Assembly: GCF_024362365.1 (NCBI RefSeq)
Contig: NZ_CP101464.1
Location: 620,001-684,000, forward strand
Direction: 5' to 3'
Length of the DNA stretch: 64,000 bases
From: Janibacter sp. CX7
GTDB taxonomy: Bacteria; Actinomycetota; Actinomycetes; Actinomycetales; Dermatophilaceae
Numbering within the stretch: the stretch's first letter is position 1; each line of letters opens with the position of its first letter. Made by a program: the position numbers and the translations under genes. Below the pieces are notes generated by a model. It saw nothing but the letters and a program-made list of their open reading frames with translations, had not been told where the DNA came from and did no database searches. Shown here one piece after another: positions 55,955 through 64,000 of the stretch.

Positions 55955-57376
55955 ATGAGCTCTCCGCACCCAGGTGAGGAGCCGCGTCCCCAGGACGCCC
56001 CCACCGAGCCGACCCGACCGGTGCCGGCGACGCCCGAGCAGCGGGCCATGCCGAGCGCTCACGAGCAGTCCGCTGGTGATCAGCCCGCTGGTGGGCAGCC
56101 CGGCGGCGCACAGCCGGCCACGCAGCACAACGAGCCGCTCCCGCGCAGCCCGTACCTCCCCTTCGACAGCCTGGGCGGCCAGGGGCAGGCCCCGCGTCAG
56201 GCCGGCTGGGGCGCGACGCCGCAGCCCTACAACATGGACCACCAGCTCTACACGCAGCAGCACCTCACCACGCCGCCGCCGACGCGACGTCGCGGTCCCG
56301 GGTGGGGTGGCGCCATCGCCCTGGCGCTCGCCGCGGCCCTCGTCGCCGGTGGCCTCGGCGGCCTCGTAGGCGGCGTGACCGCCGACGACACCGGTGGTGG
56401 ACCGACGATCGTCCAGCGCGACGGCGACACGGCGCAGCGCCCCGACGGCTCGGTCGCGTCCATCGCAGCCGACGCCGTGCCGAGCGTCGTCACCGTCCGG
56501 GTGCGGGCCGCCGGGGGCGGCGGCACCGGCTCCGGATGGGTCTACGACGACAGCGGCCACATCGTCACCAACAACCACGTCGTCGAGGGCGCCGGCAGCG
56601 GCGGCTCGGTGAGCATCGAGCTCAGCGACGGCAGCCGCCGCGACGCCAAGGTCGTCGGCAAGGACTCCTCCTACGACCTCGCCGTCCTCGAGGTCGACCC
56701 CCAGGGCCTCGAGCCGCTCGCGATCGGCCGCTCCAGCGAGGTCGTCGTCGGCGACGAGGTCGTCGCCGTGGGCTCCCCGCTGGGCCTGGGGTCGACGGTC
56801 ACCGCCGGCATCGTCTCGGCGCTCGAGCGTCCGGTCACCGCGGGCGAGGCGGGCGACGAGTCCTTCATCTCCGCGATCCAGACCGACGCCGCGATCAACC
56901 CCGGCAACTCCGGAGGGCCGCTGCTCAACGGCGACGGCGACGTCATCGGGGTCAACTCGGCGATCGCCCAGGTCCCGGGGCAGCAGCAGGCGAGCGGGTC
57001 GATCGGGGTGGGCTTCGCGATCCCCTCGGACGTCGTCGTGCGCACCGTCGACCAGCTGATCGAGACCGGTACGGCCCAGCACCCGATCATCGGGGTCAGC
57101 CTCGACCGGCGCTGGGACGGCGAGGGCGCCAAGGTACTCGAGGACTCCGACGTCGACAGCGGCCGGGCCGTCATCCCCGACGGGCCGGCGGACAACGCCG
57201 GTGTCGAGCCGGGTGATGTCATCACCGAGCTCGACGGGCGGCGGATCACCGATCTCGACCAGCTGATCACCCGGATCCGCGCCAAGGCCGTGGGCGATAA
57301 GGTCACCTTGACGATCCAGCGGGATGGCAAGCAGCAGGACCTGTCGATGACGCTTGAAGCGGCCGAGGAGAAGTAG
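55955..57376 (+). CDS. htrA: HtrA/DegP-type membrane-anchored serine protease with PDZ domain
   Basis: 473 residues: a Pro/Gln-rich cytoplasmic region (about 1-112), one transmembrane helix (117-141), a trypsin-like protease domain with His208 (NNHVV), Asp241 (YDLAVLEV) and Ser319 (NPGNSGGPLL), and a C-terminal PDZ domain (GPADNAGVEPGDVITELDG). It degrades or refolds damaged envelope proteins. Located 36 bp after sigE and followed at 2 bp by tatB, the conserved stress operon. Confidence 0.93.
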   Translation: MSSPHPGEEPRPQDAPTEPTRPVPATPEQRAMPSAHEQSAGDQPAGGQPGGAQPATQHNEPLPRSPYLPFDSLGGQGQAPRQAGWGATPQPYNMDHQLYTQQHLTTPPPTRRRGPGWGGAIALALAAALVAGGLGGLVGGVTADDTGGGPTIVQRDGDTAQRPDGSVASIAADAVPSVVTVRVRAAGGGGTGSGWVYDDSGHIVTNNHVVEGAGSGGSVSIELSDGSRRDAKVVGKDSSYDLAVLEVDPQGLEPLAIGRSSEVVVGDEVVAVGSPLGLGSTVTAGIVSALERPVTAGEAGDESFISAIQTDAAINPGNSGGPLLNGDGDVIGVNSAIAQVPGQQQASGSIGVGFAIPSDVVVRTVDQLIETGTAQHPIIGVSLDRRWDGEGAKVLEDSDVDSGRAVIPDGPADNAGVEPGDVITELDGRRITDLDQLITRIRAKAVGDKVTLTIQRDGKQQDLSMTLEAAEEK

Positions 57377-57378
57377 AC

Positions 57379-57765
57379 GTGGGGATCATGAACGGCTGGG
57401 AGTTCGTCGTCCTCATCGTCCTGGCCATCATCATCCTCGGTCCGCAGCAGCTGCCCGAGTACGCGGCCAAGCTCGCCCGTCTCGTCGTCCGGGTCCGCCG
57501 GATGGCCAACGACGCCAAGGTCCAGCTCAAGGAGCAGATGGGCCCGGAGTACGACGACCTCGACTGGCGTCAGTACGACCCGCGTCAGTACGACCCGCGA
57601 CGGATCGTCAAGCAGGCCCTCATGGAGCCCCTCGAGGACGCCTTCACCATCGACGCGGCGCCGGCCGGCAGCGCGGCCTCGCGTGCCAGCACCTCGACCG
57701 CACCCGACGAGGCTCCGGTTGCCGCCGCAGTCGCCGGCACCCCCTGGGACCGCGAGGCGACCTGA
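57379..57765 (+). CDS. tatB: Sec-independent translocase subunit TatB
   Basis: A 128-residue TatA/B-family protein: a short N-terminal helix (FVVLIVLAIIILGPQQLPEY, with the conserved GP hinge), an amphipathic helix (AAKLARLVVRVRRMANDAK), then an acidic linker and a disordered Ala/Ser/Thr tail. Position after htrA identifies it as TatB. GAGGAG lies 8 nt before the GTG at 57379. A 15-bp tandem direct repeat (57568-57582, 57583-57597) duplicates the RQYDP segment. Confidence 0.88.
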   Translation: MGIMNGWEFVVLIVLAIIILGPQQLPEYAAKLARLVVRVRRMANDAKVQLKEQMGPEYDDLDWRQYDPRQYDPRRIVKQALMEPLEDAFTIDAAPAGSAASRASTSTAPDEAPVAAAVAGTPWDREAT

Positions 57766-57806
57766 GCCTCCTCGACCGGGTGGTGCGCGGCGCCTCGGGC
57801 TGAGAG

Positions 57807-57853
57807 AAGACCCCGGCCGAGCGCGAGGGTGAACTCGTGCTGGCCGGGGTCTT
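57807..57853. terminator. Bidirectional terminator between tatB and mrp
   Basis: AAGACCCCGGCC (57807-57818) and GGCCGGGGTCTT (57842-57853) form a perfect 12-bp stem with a 23-nt loop in the convergent spacer. The A/T at the arm ends gives a short TT tail in both directions. Confidence 0.75.
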
Positions 57854-57873
57854 GTGGGCCGGGGCCCGTTGCG

Positions 57874-59019
57874 TCAGCGACCCGTCGGGGTGAGCCCCAG
57901 GCTGCGGCCGGCGAGACCGCGGGAGCGGGTGGCCAGGCTGCGGGCGATGCCGCGCAGGGCGACGGCGGCCGGGCCGTCGGGGTTGGACAGGACCGCGGGG
58001 TTGCCGTGGTCGGAGCCCTCGCGCAGCGAGACGTCGAGCGGGATCTGGCCGAGCAGCGGGACCTCGGCGCCGACCGTGCGGCTGAGCGACTCGGAGACGG
58101 CCTGACCGCCACCGGAGCCGAAGAGCTCCTGGCGCGAGCCGTCGGGCAGCTCGAGCCAGGACATGTTCTCGATGACGCCGACGAGGCGCTGGTGCGTCTG
58201 CATCGCGATCGAGCCGGCGCGCTCGGCGACCTCCGCGGCGGCCTGCTGCGGGGTCGTCACGACGAGGATCTCGCTGTTGGGGATCAGCTGGGCGATGGAG
58301 ATCGCGATGTCACCGGTCCCGGGCGGCAGGTCGAGCAGGAGGACGTCGAGGTCGCCCCAGAAGACGTCGCCGAGGAACTGCTGCAGCGCGCGGTGGAGCA
58401 TCGGCCCGCGCCAGACGACCGGCTGGTTGCCGGGGACGAACATGCCGATCGAGATGACCTTCACGTCCGAGGCGATGGGCGGCAGGATCATGTCGTCGAC
58501 CTGCGTCGGCGGGTGCGTCACGCCGAGCATGCGGGGGATCGAGAAGCCGTAGATGTCGGCGTCGACGACCCCGACCTTGAGCCCCTCGGCGGCCAGCGCG
58601 GCGGCGAGGTTGGCGGTGATCGACGACTTGCCGACGCCACCCTTGCCCGAGGCGATGGCGTAGACGCGGGTCAGCGAGCCCGGCTTGGCGAAGGGGATCT
58701 CCTTCTCGGCCTGGCCGCCGCGCAAGTGGGTCTTGAGCTCCGCGCGCTGCTCGTCGTTCATCACGCCGAGCGTGACCTTGACGTCCGTGACGCCGTCGAT
58801 CGCGGCGAGCGCCTTGGTCGTGTCGGTGGTCAGCGTGTCCTTCATCGGGCACCCGGACACCGTGAGCAGGATGGTCGCCGTGGCGAGGCCGTCGGCGTCG
58901 ACCGCCGCGGTCTCGACCATGCCGAGCTCGGTGATCGGACGACGGATCTCGGGGTCGATGACCGTGCTCAGCGCCTCGCGGAGCTGCTCATCGGTGATCG
59001 TGGGGTGCGAAGAAGCCAT
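57874..59019 (-). CDS. mrp: Mrp/NBP35-type iron-sulfur cluster carrier ATPase
   Basis: A 381-residue protein. An N-terminal MIP18/DUF59 domain (about 1-100, LSTVIDPEIRRPITELGMV, VSGCPMKD) is fused to a deviant-Walker P-loop ATPase (GKGGVGKSS at 125-133, VVDADIYGFSIPRMLG, LLLDLPPGTGD). It likely ferries Fe-S clusters to target proteins. The ATG at 59019 lies 6 nt after TACGAT (59031-59026), suggesting a leaderless transcript. Upstream (59020-59296) is a 277-bp gap with no feature I can support. Confidence 0.9.
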   Translation of the reverse strand: MASSHPTITDEQLREALSTVIDPEIRRPITELGMVETAAVDADGLATATILLTVSGCPMKDTLTTDTTKALAAIDGVTDVKVTLGVMNDEQRAELKTHLRGGQAEKEIPFAKPGSLTRVYAIASGKGGVGKSSITANLAAALAAEGLKVGVVDADIYGFSIPRMLGVTHPPTQVDDMILPPIASDVKVISIGMFVPGNQPVVWRGPMLHRALQQFLGDVFWGDLDVLLLDLPPGTGDIAISIAQLIPNSEILVVTTPQQAAAEVAERAGSIAMQTHQRLVGVIENMSWLELPDGSRQELFGSGGGQAVSESLSRTVGAEVPLLGQIPLDVSLREGSDHGNPAVLSNPDGPAAVALRGIARSLATRSRGLAGRSLGLTPTGR

Positions 59020-59296
59020 TGCCCCATCGTAGATCGCCCCACGGAGTGGCCTGTGTCTCACCCGTCGAGGCTCCCGCCGCTGCCAGCCGCCGCTCCCGGC
59101 GAGGAGGCCCGGCGCAGGACCAGGCGGAGCGGACGGCGAGGGGGCCCGGCGCAGCGTCAAGCCGATGTCGAAGACGACAACGGGACCACACGACGACGAA
59201 GGACATCGGCAGCGCGTCGGACCCCCTCGCCGGGAGCAGAGCCGACAGCGAACCCTTCGAGACGGTCGCGGGGCGACCTCCTCAGGGACCGGGGGA

Positions 59297-59851
59297 TCAG
59301 GGGGCGAGCGGCTTGGGCTCGGTGAGCTCGTCGGAGTCGGCCTCGGCGTCGTCCTCGCGCCGGCGGGCCTCGAGCTCTTCGAGCAGGTCGCGCAGCTCGC
59401 TGCGGATGAAGTCGCGGGTCGCGGCGTCGCGCAGGGCCAGCCGCAGCGCGGCGACCTCGCGGGTGAGGTACTCGGTGTCGGCGAGGGCCCGCTCGGCCTG
59501 CACGCGGTCCTGCTCGAGGGCGACCCGGTCGCGGTCGTCCTGCCGGTTCTGCGCGAGCAGGATGAGCGGCGCGGCGTAGGAGGCCTGCAGCGAGAGGATC
59601 AGCGTGAGCAGGGTGTAGTTGAGCGCCCGCGGGTCGAACTGCGCCGGCTCCGGGGCGAAGGTGTTCCACGCCAGCCAGACGGCGACGAAGACCGACATCC
59701 AGATGAGGAAGCGCGGCGTGCCCATGAAGCGCGCGAACTTCTCCGAGATGACGCCGAAGGCCTCCGTCGAGAAGCTCGACGGCTTGCGGATCAGCTGGCG
59801 CCGCACCTCCTGGGGGGTGTCGACGCGGGTCGTGGTGCGGCGGTCACTCAT
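59297..59851 (-). CDS. DUF1003 membrane protein
   Basis: A 184-residue DUF1003 protein with two hydrophobic helices (about 48-66 FLIWMSVFVAVWLAWNTF and 78-100 LNYTLLTLILSLQASYAAPLI) and a long C-terminal coiled coil rich in Arg, Glu and Asp. Function unknown; in M. tuberculosis a similar gene is close to the MgtE-like Rv1232c. GAGGTGA precedes the ATG and the gene overlaps the MgtE-N/CBS gene by 8 bases, so the two are co-translated. Confidence 0.82.
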   Translation of the reverse strand: MSDRRTTTRVDTPQEVRRQLIRKPSSFSTEAFGVISEKFARFMGTPRFLIWMSVFVAVWLAWNTFAPEPAQFDPRALNYTLLTLILSLQASYAAPLILLAQNRQDDRDRVALEQDRVQAERALADTEYLTREVAALRLALRDAATRDFIRSELRDLLEELEARRREDDAEADSDELTEPKPLAP

Positions 59852-61118
59852 CGGTCACCTCGTGGCGCTCCTCGCGCCAGTCCTCGGGGAGGATGTGGTC
59901 GAGCACGTCGTCGACCGTGACGACGCCGAGCAGGTGCTCGTCCTCGTCGACGACCGGCGCGGAGATGAGGTTGTAGGTCGCGAGCGTGCGCGTCACCTGC
60001 CCCAGCGGGGCCTCCGGACGAAGGGGGTCGATCGCCTTGTCGATGTAGCGCCCGATGCTCTCGTGGGGAGGCTCGCGCAGCAGCCGCTGGATGTGGATCA
60101 TGCCGAGGTACTTGCCCGTGGGGGTCTCGAGCGGCGGGCGGCAGACGTAGACGGTCGCGGCCAGGGCGGCGGTGATCTCCTCGCGACGCACGACGGCGAG
60201 CGCCTCGGCGACGGTGTCCTCGGGCGCGAGCACGACGGGGTCGGTCGTCATGAGACCACCCGCGGTGTTCTCGTCGTAGCTGAGCAGTCGACGCAGCGGC
60301 TCGGCGTCGTCCGGCTTCATCAGCTGCAGCAGCGTCTCGGCGCGCTCGGGCGGCAGCACGGACAACAGGTCGGCGGCGTCGTCGGGGTCCATCGCCTCGA
60401 GGACGTCGGCGGCCCGTGCCTGGGTGAGCAGCCCGACCATCTCGGCCTGGTCGTCGTCACCGAGCTCCTGGAGGATGTCGGCGAGCCGGTCGTCGTCGAG
60501 GGCGGCGACGACGGCCTCGCGGCGGTCCCGGGAGAGGTCCGCGATGACCTCGGCGAGGTCGGCGACCTTGAGGTCCTCGACCGACTCGAGGAGCTTGACC
60601 GCGGAGTGCTCGGCGGCGCTCACCGTCGCGGACAGGCCGGTCACCTCCTCCACGGGGACGGTGAAGGTCTCCCCCCTTCGCCGCACAAGGAGGCCGCGCC
60701 GGGACTGTCGCCCGCCGCGGACGAAGACCTTGGTGACGAACCAGCTGCGGTTGGCCGACTGCTCGACCCCGATGTCCTCGACGGTCGCGTCGACCTGGCC
60801 GTCGTCCGTGCGCACGGTGACCGGCCGCTCGAGGAGCTCGGCGAGCACGAGCGTCTCGGTGGCGCGCTGCTCGAAGCGACGCATGTTGACCAGGCCGGTC
60901 GTGATGACCTGCCCGCCCTCGACGGAGGTCACCCGGGTCATCGGCACGAAGACGCGGCGCCGGCCGGGCACCTCGACGACGAGACCGATGACGCGCGGAC
61001 GCCGCGAGGGGGAGAAGGTGACGACGACGTCGCGCACGCGGCCGACCTGGTCACCGAGCGGGTCGAAGACATTGAGGCTCGCCAGACGCGCGACGAAGAA
61101 CCGGGTGGGAGCACTCAC
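59844..61118 (-). CDS. PRC-barrel / MgtE N-terminal / CBS protein without a channel domain
   Basis: 424 residues: two PRC-barrel-like segments (about 10-70 and 95-150), an MgtE N-terminal superhelix (about 190-285, LADILQELGDDDQAEMVGLL, DPDDAADLLSVLPPE) and two CBS motifs (about 290-415, GGLMTTDPVVLAPEDTVAEAL, LISAPVVDEDEHLLGVVTVDDVLDHI). The five-helix Mg2+ channel of MgtE is absent, so it is a sensor or regulator rather than a transporter. Start GTG at 61118, 7 nt after TACCCT (61131-61126), leaderless-type. Confidence 0.87.
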   Translation of the reverse strand: MSAPTRFFVARLASLNVFDPLGDQVGRVRDVVVTFSPSRRPRVIGLVVEVPGRRRVFVPMTRVTSVEGGQVITTGLVNMRRFEQRATETLVLAELLERPVTVRTDDGQVDATVEDIGVEQSANRSWFVTKVFVRGGRQSRRGLLVRRRGETFTVPVEEVTGLSATVSAAEHSAVKLLESVEDLKVADLAEVIADLSRDRREAVVAALDDDRLADILQELGDDDQAEMVGLLTQARAADVLEAMDPDDAADLLSVLPPERAETLLQLMKPDDAEPLRRLLSYDENTAGGLMTTDPVVLAPEDTVAEALAVVRREEITAALAATVYVCRPPLETPTGKYLGMIHIQRLLREPPHESIGRYIDKAIDPLRPEAPLGQVTRTLATYNLISAPVVDEDEHLLGVVTVDDVLDHILPEDWREERHEVTDE

Positions 61119-61154
61119 GCCTGACAGGGTAACGGCGGCGAGCGGGTGCGCCCG

Positions 61155-61670
61155 TCAGCCGCGTCGGGTGCCGCGGCCCCCGAAGTGCCACGGATGCCGC
61201 ACCCGCGTGGCGGCGGCGCCCGCGGTGATCGGCGCGTCGGCCCGGGCCGAGCCGTCGGGTCCAGACCGCCCCGGTGCCTGCACCGGCAGGCCGAAGGGGG
61301 AGAGCAGCCAGATCGTCGACCCCGCGCGCCACCGGTCGAGCAGGTCGGCGGGGGCGTTGAGCCGCTCGGCGAGCAGGGTGGCGGCCGCCGGCTCCCACCA
61401 CGGGTTGCCGGGGGAGAGGGCCTGGGCGCGGGCGCGCAGGGTGAGCAGTCGACCGCCGTCGCCCTTGCTGCGCAGGACGACCTCGACCTGCTCGGGCAGG
61501 GGCCCGAGGTCGGCCTCGGCCCCGCCGGACACGAGCAGGACCTGCCCGGCGAGCTCGTCGGCGCCGCTGGCGAACCAGGTGAGGCGCTCGCGGCCGTCGA
61601 CCCGCAGCCACAGCACGTCGGACTTCGCCAGCGCCTCGGTCGTCAGTGCCGACAGGTTGACCTCGCTCAT
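61155..61670 (-). CDS. Conserved actinobacterial protein (Rv1231c-like position), possible FMN-binding split barrel
   Basis: A 171-residue soluble protein. LSALTTEALAKSDVLWLRVDG and TWFASGADELAGQVLLVSGG followed by EVVLRSKGDGGRLLTLRARA give a beta-barrel-like pattern reminiscent of pyridoxamine-phosphate-oxidase folds, but I cannot confirm a cofactor site. It lies next to the MgtE-N/CBS gene as in mycobacteria. The ATG at 61670 is 6 nt after TAGGCT (61682-61677), leaderless-type. Confidence 0.6.
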   Translation of the reverse strand: MSEVNLSALTTEALAKSDVLWLRVDGRERLTWFASGADELAGQVLLVSGGAEADLGPLPEQVEVVLRSKGDGGRLLTLRARAQALSPGNPWWEPAAATLLAERLNAPADLLDRWRAGSTIWLLSPFGLPVQAPGRSGPDGSARADAPITAGAAATRVRHPWHFGGRGTRRG

Positions 61671-61788
61671 GCCAGCAGCCTAGGGGTCGGGCCCGTCCGG
61701 GTGTCGTCCGTCATAACGGCGCGGTGAGGCGCCTTGCTAGGTTGCGCGAGAACCCCCCTTCGCTCACCCGAGAGGACTCGAGCCACAC

Positions 61789-62859
61789 ATGCGCAGTGCC
61801 AAGGACTTCTTCGCCCCACTCGCCGTCGGGGCGCCCGCCCCGGCCCGTGAGGTGCCGGCGCGTCCCAGCCGGATGATCCACTTCTTCGACCCGAGCAACC
61901 CCAAGATGGCCGCCAAGGTCCCCGACATGGTCGGCGTCGCCGACGTGCTCCTGGGCAACCTCGAGGACGCCGTCGTGGCGGACAAGAAGGAGGCCGCGCG
62001 CGAGGGCCTCGTGCAGATCGCCAAGGACGTCGACTTCGGCGAGCACACCCAGCTGTGGACCCGGGTCAACGCCCTCGACAGCCCGTGGGTCCTCGACGAC
62101 CTGACCACCCTCGTCACCGAGGTCGGCGACAAGCTCGACGTCGTCATGGTCCCCAAGGTGCAGGGCCCCGAGGACATCCACTACGTCGACCGTCTCCTCG
62201 CGCAGCTCGAGGCGAAGGGGGGCGTGCAGCGCCCGATCATGGTCCACGCGATCCTCGAGACCGCCCGCGGCATGGCCAACGTCGAGGCCATCGCGGGTGC
62301 CAGCCCGCGCATGCAGGGCATCTCGCTCGGCCCGGCCGACCTGGCCGCCGACCGCCGGATGAAGACCACCCGCGTCGGTGGCGGCCACCCCGGCTACCTC
62401 GTGCGTCAGGACCCCTCGAAGGGAGCCGACGGCACCCCCGACTACCAGGGCCAGCGCACGGTCTTCCAGCAGGACCTGTGGCACTACACGATCGCCCGCA
62501 TGGTCGACGCCTGCGCGATGCACGGGATCTTCCCCTTCTACGGCCCCTTCGGCGACATCAAGGACGTCGTGGCCTGCGAGGACCAGTTCCGCAATGCCTT
62601 CCTCCTCGGCTGCGTCGGCGCGTGGAGCCTGCACCCGGTGCAGATCGACATCGCCAAGAAGGTCTTCAGCCCGAGTGCCGAGGACGTCGCCCACGCCCGC
62701 GAGGTGCGTGACGCGATGCCGAGCGGCGGTGGCGCCGTGATGATCGACGGCAAGATGGAGGACGACGCCAGCTACAAGCAGTGCATGGTCATCCTCGAGC
62801 TCGCCGAGCGCCTGTCCGCCAACGACCCCGAGCTCGCCAAGCTCTACGCGGAGGCCTGA
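61789..62859 (+). CDS. HpcH/HpaI aldolase family, L-malyl-CoA lyase-like
   Basis: A 356-residue citrate-lyase-beta-type TIM barrel. [39 protein letters not shown] (metal-binding acidic patch) and [16 protein letters not shown] match malyl-CoA/beta-methylmalyl-CoA lyases (Mcl1 type), which split malyl-CoA into acetyl-CoA and glyoxylate. A purine-rich GAGAGGAC lies upstream of the ATG. Followed at 3 bp by a second family member. The pathway (ethylmalonyl-CoA pathway or another glyoxylate route) cannot be decided from this window. Confidence 0.82.
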   Translation: MRSAKDFFAPLAVGAPAPAREVPARPSRMIHFFDPSNPKMAAKVPDMVGVADVLLGNLEDAVVADKKEAAREGLVQIAKDVDFGEHTQLWTRVNALDSPWVLDDLTTLVTEVGDKLDVVMVPKVQGPEDIHYVDRLLAQLEAKGGVQRPIMVHAILETARGMANVEAIAGASPRMQGISLGPADLAADRRMKTTRVGGGHPGYLVRQDPSKGADGTPDYQGQRTVFQQDLWHYTIARMVDACAMHGIFPFYGPFGDIKDVVACEDQFRNAFLLGCVGAWSLHPVQIDIAKKVFSPSAEDVAHAREVRDAMPSGGGAVMIDGKMEDDASYKQCMVILELAERLSANDPELAKLYAEA

Positions 62860-62862
62860 GCC

Positions 62863-63732
62863 ATGACCGAGAGCACCTACACCCCCCGCCGCTCGGTCCT
62901 CTACATGCCGAGCTCCAACGCCCGCGCCCTCGACAAGGCGAAGACCCTGCCGGTCGACGCCCTGATCCTCGACCTCGAGGACGCCGTCGGCCCCGACGAC
63001 AAGCCGGCCGCCCGTGAGGCCGCGTGCGCCGCGGTGCGCTCCGGCGAGTACGGCGAGCGTGAGCTGACGATCCGGGTCAACGGCATCGGCACCCAGTGGC
63101 ACGACGAGGACATCGCGGCCGCCTCCCAGGCCGGCCCGCACGGCATCGTCGTGCCCAAGGTCAACACCGCCGACGAGGTCCGCCAGCTCGTCGCCGCGAT
63201 GGAGGCCGCCGGCGCCCCCGAGCACACGAAGCTCTGGGCGATGATCGAGACGCCCGCCGCGATCTTCAACATCCGCGAGATCGCGCAGGCGTCCGACCGT
63301 CTCGTCGCCTTCGTCATGGGCACCAACGACCTCGTCAAGGAGCTGCAGGCCGACCACGTGCCTGGCCGCGCCCCGCTCCTCACGTCGCTGTCGTGGGCGC
63401 TGCTGGCCGCGCGCGAGGCCGGCATCGCGGTCCTCGACGGCGTCTACAACAAGGTCAAGGACCTCGAGGGCTTCACCGCGGAGTGCGAGCAGGGCCGCGA
63501 CATGGGCTTCGACGGCAAGACCCTCATCCACCCCGGCCAGGTCGAGGTGTGCAACTCCACCTTCGCCCCGAGCGAGGAGGCCGTGGAGGAGGCGAAGGGG
63601 GTCCTGCAGGCCTGGGAGGACGGCGCCGGCAAGGGCGTGGTCACCCACAACGGCAAGATGATCGAGAACCTGCACGTCGACATCGCCCGTCGCGTGCTCG
63701 CGACCCACGAGGCGATCGCCGCCCGCGGCTGA
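62863..63732 (+). CDS. CitE-like CoA ester lyase/thioesterase
   Basis: A 289-residue HpcH/HpaI-family protein: RRSVLYMPSSNARALDKAKTL, LILDLEDAVGPDDKPAAR, PKVNTADEVRQL and MGTNDLVKEL. It resembles (3S)-malyl-CoA thioesterase (Mcl2) and CitE-like enzymes. Paired with the larger lyase upstream, it could hydrolyse malyl-CoA to malate. GGAGG lies just before the ATG, within the end of the preceding gene. Closed by a 16-bp hairpin. Confidence 0.83.
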   Translation: MTESTYTPRRSVLYMPSSNARALDKAKTLPVDALILDLEDAVGPDDKPAAREAACAAVRSGEYGERELTIRVNGIGTQWHDEDIAAASQAGPHGIVVPKVNTADEVRQLVAAMEAAGAPEHTKLWAMIETPAAIFNIREIAQASDRLVAFVMGTNDLVKELQADHVPGRAPLLTSLSWALLAAREAGIAVLDGVYNKVKDLEGFTAECEQGRDMGFDGKTLIHPGQVEVCNSTFAPSEEAVEEAKGVLQAWEDGAGKGVVTHNGKMIENLHVDIARRVLATHEAIAARG

Positions 63733-63765
63733 CCCTCGGTTCGCCCCGCCGCAGCCCGGCTGCGC

Positions 63766-63801
63766 ACGACATCCCGCACGCCATCGCGTGCGGGATGTCG
63801 T
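63766..63801 (+). terminator. Strong hairpin terminator after the lyase pair
   Basis: ACGACATCCCGCACGC (63766-63781) and GCGTGCGGGATGTCGT (63786-63801) form a perfect 16-bp stem with a 4-nt loop, 34 bp after the stop codon. No clear T-tract follows. Confidence 0.82.
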
Positions 63802-63827
63802 CGTCCGGGGGCCGTGCGCCGTGGCGC

Positions 63828-63833
63828 TATATT
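63828..63833 (+). promoter_or_regulatory. Possible -10 element before the Tat-exported protein gene
   Basis: TATATT inside TATATTTTCC is the most AT-rich run of the neighbourhood and lies about 75 bp before the ATG at 63909. No clear -35 is visible. Confidence 0.4.
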
Positions 63834-63908
63834 TTCCTCATCACCGCGCAACCTGCCGGACGATCCAGGCGTCTGTCCCGGTATCAGCGCTCTCATCAGG
63901 GGGGAAAC

Positions 63909-64000
63909 ATGGACACCATCTCGCTCGACCGCCGCGACCTCTTCCGCGGCGCCGCTGCCACGGCCGTCGCCGGTGGCCTGCTCGTCACGGCCGGGGAGGA
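63909..64000 (+). CDS. Tat-exported protein, N-terminal fragment (runs off right edge)
   Basis: The first 30 codons are open to the window end. They encode a twin-arginine signal: LDRRDLFRGAAATAVAGGLL, with RR followed by a hydrophobic Ala/Gly-rich stretch. The mature domain is outside the window, so the protein cannot be identified. AGGGGGG lies about 4 nt before the ATG. It would be exported folded by the Tat system, whose TatB gene lies 6.5 kb upstream. Confidence 0.75.
   Translation, partial: MDTISLDRRDLFRGAAATAVAGGLLVTAGE

Noticed and set aside
59020..59296. Possible small gene in the mrp/DUF1003 spacer
   Set aside because: Open frames exist on both strands, but none has a plausible start signal or recognisable protein; left unannotated.

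Overview
The window is 64 kb of very GC-rich, gene-dense DNA from a Gram-positive actinobacterium. Supporting signs are strong G/C bias at third codon positions, many GTG starts, a mycothiol gene (mshB), succinylase-type lysine genes (dapC, dapD, dapE), a DUF3117 protein and a TatB next to sigE/htrA. From about 29.7 kb rightwards the gene order tracks, with insertions and losses, the Mycobacterium tuberculosis order from typA (Rv1165) to the MgtE-like Rv1232c, as I remember it. Nothing points to mycolic-acid metabolism. A member of the Micrococcales such as Intrasporangiaceae is plausible but is inference only. I see no rRNA or tRNA gene, CRISPR array or prophage.

Layout. 0-5 kb: a PLP lyase running off the left edge, an MDR oxidoreductase, small membrane proteins, an SRPBCC protein, a paired SMR efflux system, a DinB-fold protein, a secreted protein and a LuxR regulator. 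5.2-10.7 kb: thiamine block, with thiD divergent from a TPP riboswitch that heads thiC-MFS transporter-thiM-thiE. 10.7-17.2 kb: CynX-type exporter, dCMP deaminase, tandem Usp, pirin plus hydrolase, and malQ. 17.5-29.4 kb: two complete peptide-type ABC importers facing each other across a 40-bp perfect palindrome. 29.7-36.5 kb: typA, an LpqW-like lipoprotein, mshB, a flavin reductase and a VanW protein. 36.5-43.3 kb: a ferric-iron ABC importer cotranscribed behind an unusual adenylation-carrier-acyltransferase fusion protein, with a divergent phosphopantetheinyl transferase and an IdeR/DtxR-like box between them. 43.3-51.4 kb: GNAT, fdxA, dapC, gltA, a lysozyme-like protein, dapD, an inserted DUF559 gene flanked by palindromic repeats, and dapE. 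51.4-61.7 kb: LOG protein, DivIVA-like protein, PIG-V-like mannosyltransferase, DUF3117, O-methyltransferase, sigE, htrA, tatB, mrp, DUF1003, MgtE-N/CBS protein. 61.8-64 kb: two malyl-CoA-lyase-like enzymes and the start of a Tat-exported protein.

How the genes work together. The thiamine operon makes the pyrimidine (ThiC, ThiD), salvages the thiazole (ThiM) and couples them (ThiE); the embedded MFS protein is a candidate vitamin or precursor carrier. The 36.5-43.3 kb block looks like one iron-controlled unit: the transferase at 42750 can activate the carrier domain of the fusion protein at 40112-42688, which shares an operon with the iron importer. dapC, dapD and dapE serve lysine and meso-diaminopimelate synthesis. 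sigE, htrA and tatB form an envelope-stress neighbourhood.

Strongest oddities: the adenylation-carrier-acyltransferase fusion under a putative iron box; the DUF559 gene bracketed by palindromes between dapD and dapE; the 9-mer CGAAGGGGG, counted by eye 36 times on both strands; and sixteen genes with a TANNNT hexamer 6-8 nt before the start codon, a leaderless-mRNA signature.
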